From Microbacterium caowuchunii (lineage in GTDB: Bacteria; Actinomycetota; Actinomycetes; Actinomycetales; Microbacteriaceae): a DNA stretch of 64,000 bases. This document shows positions 59,713 through 64,000 of this stretch, in pieces. Below the pieces are notes generated by a model. The model saw only the letters and a list, made by a program, of their open reading frames with translations. It was not told the DNA's origin and did no database searches. Made by a program: the position numbers and the translations under genes. The stretch is taken from positions 3,038,001-3,102,000 of the forward strand of contig NZ_CP044231.1 of the NCBI RefSeq assembly GCF_008727755.1, in the 5' to 3' direction. The first letter of the stretch is position 1. The number at the start of each line of letters is the position of its first letter.

Positions 59713-60797
59713 CCTCCACCGTTCTGCGCCGCCGGACCCTCTTCCCGGGCCTCCGGGGCACGCGCCGGGTCCTGGTCGTCGCCGCCGCGCTCACCGTGCT
59801 CGCCCTCGCCGGGACCTTCCTGCTCGACCCCTTCCGCAACTTCCAGCTGGCGACGGCCGCCGCGTACTTCTGCGCGACCGCCGGGCTCACCCTCCTGATC
59901 GGGATGAGCGGGCAGCTCTCGCTGGGGCACGCCGCGCTCATGGCCACCGGGGGTTACGGCTACGCGCTGACCGCCAACGCCCTCACCGAGGCGGGCGTGA
60001 CCGGGGTGCCACGGTTCCTGGTCGCCCTGGTCGTGGCCGTCGTGACGGCCACCCTCGTGGGGTTCCTGCTGGGGCTCGCCGCCGCCCGGCTGCGGGGCCC
60101 CTACCTTGCCGGCCTCACCCTCGCGGTCGTGGTGGCCGTCCCGGCCATCGCCACCGTCTGGTCCGGTGTCCTCCGAGGCGACCAGGGCGTGCAGACGGCA
60201 TACGACCCGGTGCCCGCGGGACTCGACCGGCTCATCGCGCTGGAGCAGTGGCAGGCCTGGGTGGCGATCCTCGTCACCGCGGTCGTCGTGACGCTCCTCG
60301 CCCTCGTCCGCCGCGGATCGCTCGGGCTCCGGATGCGGGCGGTCCGCGACGACGAGACCGCGGCACGGCTGAACGGGGTTCCCGCAGCACGGGTGAAGGT
60401 CACCGCGTTCACCCTCAGCGCGGCCGGCGCAGGAGCGGGCGGCGCCGTGCTGTGCTTCGTGACCCAGTCGGTGAGCCCCGGCGCGTACACGCTCGCCTTC
60501 TCCCTGCTGCTCGTGGTCGCCGTCGTCATCGGGGGCCTCGGCAGCATCGGCGGCGCCGCCATCGGCTCGGTCGTCGTCGTGATGCTGCCCTGGCTGGTGG
60601 GAGCGGGGACCGCGGCCCTCGATCTGCCCGCCGACCTCGAGCAGCGACTCGCCGGCAACCTCTCCGTCCTCGTGTTCGGCGCCCTGCTCATCGTGGTGAT
60701 GCTCGTGGCGCCCGGGGGCCTGGCCGCGCTGCGGCGCCGGCGCCCCGCACCCCTCCCGACGTCACAACCCCATCCGCAACAGACACCAGAGAGGTGA
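59709..60797 (+). CDS. livM: Branched-chain-type ABC transporter permease (LivM)
   Basis: A 362-residue permease with about ten segments. GMSGQLSLGHAALMATGGY is the LivM N-terminal motif, RMRAVRDDETAARLNGV is the cytoplasmic loop that meets the ATPases, and GGLGSIGGAAIGSVVV closes the transmembrane core. Ends with a Pro/Gln-rich cytoplasmic tail just before the binding-protein gene. Confidence 0.93.
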   Translation: MTSTVLRRRTLFPGLRGTRRVLVVAAALTVLALAGTFLLDPFRNFQLATAAAYFCATAGLTLLIGMSGQLSLGHAALMATGGYGYALTANALTEAGVTGVPRFLVALVVAVVTATLVGFLLGLAAARLRGPYLAGLTLAVVVAVPAIATVWSGVLRGDQGVQTAYDPVPAGLDRLIALEQWQAWVAILVTAVVVTLLALVRRGSLGLRMRAVRDDETAARLNGVPAARVKVTAFTLSAAGAGAGGAVLCFVTQSVSPGAYTLAFSLLLVVAVVIGGLGSIGGAAIGSVVVVMLPWLVGAGTAALDLPADLEQRLAGNLSVLVFGALLIVVMLVAPGGLAALRRRRPAPLPTSQPHPQQTPER

Positions 60798-60799
60798 CC

Positions 60800-62092
60800 A
60801 TGTCACAGCACATTCCCGCCCGGCGGCGCATCGCAGCGCTAGCCGGGGCATCCGCCCTCGCCCTCGGCCTCGCCGCGTGCAGCACACCCTCGGCCGCTCC
60901 GGCGGAGGAGGACGGCGGCGGCGACGCCACCGGCGTGACCGACACCACCGTCACGATCGGCACGCACACACCCCTGACGGGACCCGCCGCGGCCGGCTAC
61001 TCGTCGATCTCCGCAGCGGCGAGCGCCTACTTCGACTACCTGAACGACAACGGCGGGGTGCACGGCCGCAGCATCGAGTTCATCGTCAAGGACGACGGCT
61101 ACAACCCGGCGAACACGCAGACCGTCGTGCGTGAGCTCGTCCAGCAGGACGGGGTGTTCGCCATCGTCAACGGCCTCGGGACGGCGACCCATGGCTCCGT
61201 CCTGGACTTCCTGAACCAGAACGGCGTGCCGGACCTCTTCGTGGCGTCCGGGTCCACCGCCTGGAACCAGCCGGAGGAGTACCCGTGGACCTTCGGGTAC
61301 AACGCGGACTACATCGTCGAGGGCGCCGCCCTCGCTCAGTACGCGGCCGACGAGCATCCGGATGCGACCGTGTGCGTGCTCGGCCAGGACGACGACTTCG
61401 GCGACGAGTTCATCGAGGGCGTGGAGCTGGCGATCGGGGCGGACGGCATCGCCGACATCCAGCGCTACTCCGTCTCGACGCAGGACGTGACGGCGCAGAT
61501 CGGCGCCATGCAGGCCGCGGGGTGCGAGATCAACATGCTCGCCACGATCAACGGGTTCACCGCCCTGGCCGTCGGCACCGCGGCGCAGCTCGGCTGGTTC
61601 CCGATGTGGTTCTCCTCGTCCTCGGGCGCGGACTACCCGACGCTGGTCGGATACCTCGGCGAGGAGATGGGCCCGAAGCTCCTCCAGGGCTTCACCGGCA
61701 CGAACTACGCCCCGATGGCGGATGACGACTGGGTGGCCCTGTTCCGCACGGTGAACGACGAGTACAACGGCGGCGCCGCCTTCGACGGCAACACGATCTA
61801 CGGCATGAGCGTCGCCTACCTGTTCGCTGAGGCGCTGGCCGCGGCCGGGGAGGATCCGACCCGGGAGAGCCTCGTTGCGGCGGTCGCCTCCGGTGACCTG
61901 AAGGGCAACGGCATCCTGCCCCTCTCGTTCGGCGAGGACGACCACGCGGCCTACCTGGGCGTCGGCATCACGAAGGTGGACCAGGGCGTGCAGGACTACA
62001 TCGACGCCAGCTACGCGGTGGAAGGCGGCGCCGTGACTGCGGTCGAGCCGCAGCCGGTGGCACTGACCGGGAAGGGCCTCCCGGCCTCCTGA
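60800..62092 (+). CDS. Substrate-binding lipoprotein of the Liv-type importer
   Basis: A 430-residue type I binding protein: signal peptide with lipobox LGLAAC (Cys about 27), an acidic Gly linker, then VTIGTHTPLTGPAAAGYSSI and the two-lobed fold typical of LivK/Leu-Ile-Val-binding relatives. In catabolic operons of actinobacteria such proteins often bind aromatic, cyclic or branched acids rather than amino acids; substrate unknown. AGAGAGG stands 5 bases before the ATG, 2 bases after the livM stop. Confidence 0.92.
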   Translation: MSQHIPARRRIAALAGASALALGLAACSTPSAAPAEEDGGGDATGVTDTTVTIGTHTPLTGPAAAGYSSISAAASAYFDYLNDNGGVHGRSIEFIVKDDGYNPANTQTVVRELVQQDGVFAIVNGLGTATHGSVLDFLNQNGVPDLFVASGSTAWNQPEEYPWTFGYNADYIVEGAALAQYAADEHPDATVCVLGQDDDFGDEFIEGVELAIGADGIADIQRYSVSTQDVTAQIGAMQAAGCEINMLATINGFTALAVGTAAQLGWFPMWFSSSSGADYPTLVGYLGEEMGPKLLQGFTGTNYAPMADDDWVALFRTVNDEYNGGAAFDGNTIYGMSVAYLFAEALAAAGEDPTRESLVAAVASGDLKGNGILPLSFGEDDHAAYLGVGITKVDQGVQDYIDASYAVEGGAVTAVEPQPVALTGKGLPAS

Positions 62093-62097
62093 TCTGA

Positions 62098-62140
62098 AAC
62101 GAGAAGACCCCCGCGGCCGGGCCGCGGGGGTCTTCTCGTT
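62098..62140. terminator. Perfect 20-bp bidirectional terminator
   Basis: Arms 62098-62117 and 62121-62140 are exactly complementary over 20 bases with a 3-base loop; each arm begins or ends in AACGAGAAGAC / GTCTTCTCGTT. It lies between the convergent binding-protein and acyl-CoA ligase genes and has a short T-rich end in both directions. Confidence 0.92.
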
Positions 62141-62147
62141 CCGGCAT

Positions 62148-63731
62148 TCAGCCCTCGCGGACCGGCGTGTACCGCTCGACGAGCTCCCGCTTGAGCACCT
62201 TGCCGCTGCCTCCGAGCGGCAGCGCGTCGACGAGATGGACGACCCGAGGGTACTTGTACGCCGCGATGCGCTCCCGGGTGAAGGCGATGAGCTCGGCGGG
62301 GTCGATGGTCCGCTCGGAGTGGGCCACCACGGCGACGTGCACCTCCTGCCCCTTCACGTCGTCCTGGACGCCGAACACGGCCGACACCGCGACATCCGGA
62401 TGGCGGGCGATGACCGCCTCCACCTCGGTCGGGTACACGTTGTACCCGGCGCGCACGATCATGTCCTTCTTCCGGTCCACGATCGTGAGCACCCCGTCGA
62501 CGTAGGTCCCGAGATCCCCCGTGCGGAACCATCCGTCGACGACGGCCTCCGCGGTGGCCTGGGGCCTGCCGAGGTATCCCTTGAACAGGTTGTGACCGCG
62601 GACGACGATCTCGCCGAGATCGGCCGGATCGATCAGGTGGATCTCGTCCTCCACGTCCGGGTGCGCGATCGCGATGTCCACCCCCCAGAGCGCCCGTCCC
62701 ACGGTGCCCGGGCGGATCGGCTCGGAGAGGATGTTGCTCGAGACGATGGGCGCGGTCTCGGTGAGCCCGTATCCCTCGTGGACGGACGCCCCGTAGGCCG
62801 CGGTGAACGCCTCCAGCACGGCGACCGGAAGCGCCGCGCCCCCGGAGACCGCGTAGCGCAGCGGAGGCCGGGCGTCCGTGCGCTGCGCGGCCTCGAGCAT
62901 CCCCACGTACATCGTCGGCACCGCCGTGAAGACGGTGGCGTCGTGGGCGACCATGAGGGCCAAGGCCTCATCCGGGTCGAACCGGGGCAGCAGGATGACG
63001 GACGCACCGCAGCGGAAGGCGATGTTCATCACGGCCGTCTGCCCGAAGGTGTGGAACAGCGGCAGCCCGCCGAAGACGACGTCGTCCGCGCGCAGGTCGA
63101 ACGAGTCGATCAGGGTGCAGTGCACCTGCTCGACGATCGACAGGTGCGACCCCACCGCCCCCTTGGGCGTACCGGTCGTCCCGCTCGTGTACAGGATGGT
63201 GGCGGCGTCGGTGGGACGCACGGGAGTGTGCCGCGGCAGCGGCTCGGCCACGGCCGCCTCGGCCTCCAGCCGCGGCAGGTCGACGCCCGCGTCCTCGGGC
63301 AGGAGGACCGTGACGAGGGGGACTCCTGCGCTCGCGGCGGCGGGGACAGCTTCGGCGAGCAGCGGCGCGGCGACCACGAGTACATCGGCGCCCGAGTCGC
63401 GCAGCACATAGGCGATCTCGTCCGCTTTGAACAGGAGGTGCACGGGCACGACGATCGCTCCGAGCGAGAGCGCCGCGTAGTAGACGCGCGCGAAGTCGGG
63501 CACGTTCGGCACCAGCATGGCCACGCGGTCACCCCGGCCGATGCCCCGCGCCCGCAGCGCGCCGGCGTACCGGCACGTCTGATCCCAGAGGACGCCGTAG
63601 GGGATGGTGTGCCCGGCGAAGTGCAGCGCGGGGCGGTCGGGATGCCTTCGCGCGGTCTCGCCGAGGATGTTCGCGACCGAGAGCGTGGCGAAGCCCTCGC
63701 CGTCGACCGCGGGATCTGGGGTGTGTGCCAT
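62148..63731 (-). CDS. Acyl-CoA synthetase (AMP-forming), long-chain type
   Basis: A 527-residue ANL-superfamily ligase: P-loop TILYTSGTTGTPKGA, substrate-site SGGAALPVAV, GYGLTETAPIV (A5), GWFRTGDLGTYVDG, hinge DRKKDMIVRAGYNVYP and catalytic Lys in LGGSGKVLKREL. It activates a carboxylic acid with ATP and CoA, presumably the acid imported by the convergent Liv-type system. GGAG stands 5 bases before ATG 63731. The acyl-CoA dehydrogenase gene ends 36 bases upstream, so the two are co-transcribed. Confidence 0.93.
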   Translation of the reverse strand: MAHTPDPAVDGEGFATLSVANILGETARRHPDRPALHFAGHTIPYGVLWDQTCRYAGALRARGIGRGDRVAMLVPNVPDFARVYYAALSLGAIVVPVHLLFKADEIAYVLRDSGADVLVVAAPLLAEAVPAAASAGVPLVTVLLPEDAGVDLPRLEAEAAVAEPLPRHTPVRPTDAATILYTSGTTGTPKGAVGSHLSIVEQVHCTLIDSFDLRADDVVFGGLPLFHTFGQTAVMNIAFRCGASVILLPRFDPDEALALMVAHDATVFTAVPTMYVGMLEAAQRTDARPPLRYAVSGGAALPVAVLEAFTAAYGASVHEGYGLTETAPIVSSNILSEPIRPGTVGRALWGVDIAIAHPDVEDEIHLIDPADLGEIVVRGHNLFKGYLGRPQATAEAVVDGWFRTGDLGTYVDGVLTIVDRKKDMIVRAGYNVYPTEVEAVIARHPDVAVSAVFGVQDDVKGQEVHVAVVAHSERTIDPAELIAFTRERIAAYKYPRVVHLVDALPLGGSGKVLKRELVERYTPVREG

Positions 63732-63766
63732 GACGTCTCCTTCGTCGTCGGGAACCATTCCTGGGG

Positions 63767-64000
63767 CTAGCGGGGCGCGCCCACCCGGAGCTCGGCACGT
63801 CCGAGACTGCTCAGGTGCACCTCGTCGGGGCCGTCGGCGATGCGCAGGCACCGCGCGGCCGCGTACAGCTCGGCCAGAGGGGTGTCCGCGGACACACCGG
63901 CGCCGCCGAACACCTGGATGGCCCGGTCGATGATCGACTGCGCGGCACGCGGCACCGCGATCTTGATCGCCTGGATCTCGGTCATCGCCCGTCGGTTGCC
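63767..64000 (-). CDS. Acyl-CoA dehydrogenase (C-terminal part)
   Basis: The last 77 residues of an acyl-CoA dehydrogenase; the rest lies beyond the right edge. EIQAIKIAVPRAAQSIIDRA, then IQVFGGAGVS and RIADGPDEVHLSSLGRAEL are the FAD-contact and C-terminal helices of the family. It would introduce the 2,3-double bond into the CoA ester made by the ligase encoded downstream. Confidence 0.9.
   Translation of the reverse strand, partial: GNRRAMTEIQAIKIAVPRAAQSIIDRAIQVFGGAGVSADTPLAELYAAARCLRIADGPDEVHLSSLGRAELRVGAPR

Overview
The window is a high-GC, gene-dense chromosomal segment of an aerobic, heterotrophic actinobacterium. The base composition, the many genes that start a few bases after a TANNNT -10 box, the short ClpB under an HspR-type (HAIR) operator, the GH15 and DUF1775 proteins and the frequent GGATGC/GCATCC hexamers all fit Microbacteriaceae, most likely Microbacterium. 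This is inference, because no rRNA or marker-based placement is possible here. I see no tRNA, rRNA, CRISPR array, phage or transposase gene.

Bases 1-7900 form an aromatic-acid catabolic island. A LigM-like O-demethylase (cut by the left edge) is divergent from an operon encoding the three last enzymes of the gallate pathway (4-oxalomesaconate hydratase, CHA aldolase and 4-oxalomesaconate tautomerase). These are followed by a VOC-type extradiol dioxygenase, a MobA-like FAD hydroxylase, a MarR regulator and a short MetE-like methyltransferase that could take up the methyl group from demethylation. No LigAB/GalA-type gallate dioxygenase is visible, so the VOC enzyme is the only ring-cleavage candidate. 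Bases 7933-12460 hold a large secreted DUF6351 protein and PaaX and MarR regulators.

Bases 12465-20968 are one tightly overlapping eight-gene minus-strand operon: polar amino-acid-type ABC importer, CapA-like metallophosphatase-fold protein, class III CoA-transferase, two 2-hydroxyacyl-CoA-dehydratase-like subunits (one with no cysteine at all) and an MFS transporter. A good sigma-70-like promoter with nested dyads lies upstream. It looks like an uptake and CoA-activation pathway for an unidentified small acid, and it is the strongest candidate for an undescribed system.

Bases 21348-41440 are mostly housekeeping and accessory single genes: a degenerate class A beta-lactamase-like protein, M13 peptidase, MATE exporter, TrmH methyltransferase, MntR-type regulator, SDR, HAD phosphatase, YdeI protein, a 36-residue membrane microprotein, PyrE, exonuclease III, a two-component system next to a NatAB-like ABC exporter, GH15 glucosidase, a glucose-6-phosphate dehydrogenase, VOC, RraA and nitroreductase proteins. 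Bases 41646-45465 are a type III polyketide synthase cluster (PKS, methyltransferase, FAD monooxygenase, and a convergent UbiA prenyltransferase), matching the gene content of alkyl-methoxyhydroquinone pathways. ClpB, a GlxA-type regulator, a DUF1775 copper-type protein with a membrane partner, and two GT4 glycosyltransferases follow.

Bases 54195-64000 are a second catabolic regulon: SDR, TetR regulator, quinone-oxidoreductase-like MDR, SDR, a complete LivGFHMK-type ABC importer, and on the opposite strand an acyl-CoA ligase and an acyl-CoA dehydrogenase (cut by the right edge). Two near-identical TetR-type palindromes lie at the promoters of its two plus-strand units.

Intergenic DNA carries three families of dispersed palindromic repeats (one in four copies, one with a perfect 33-bp stem) and three short tandem-repeat blocks.
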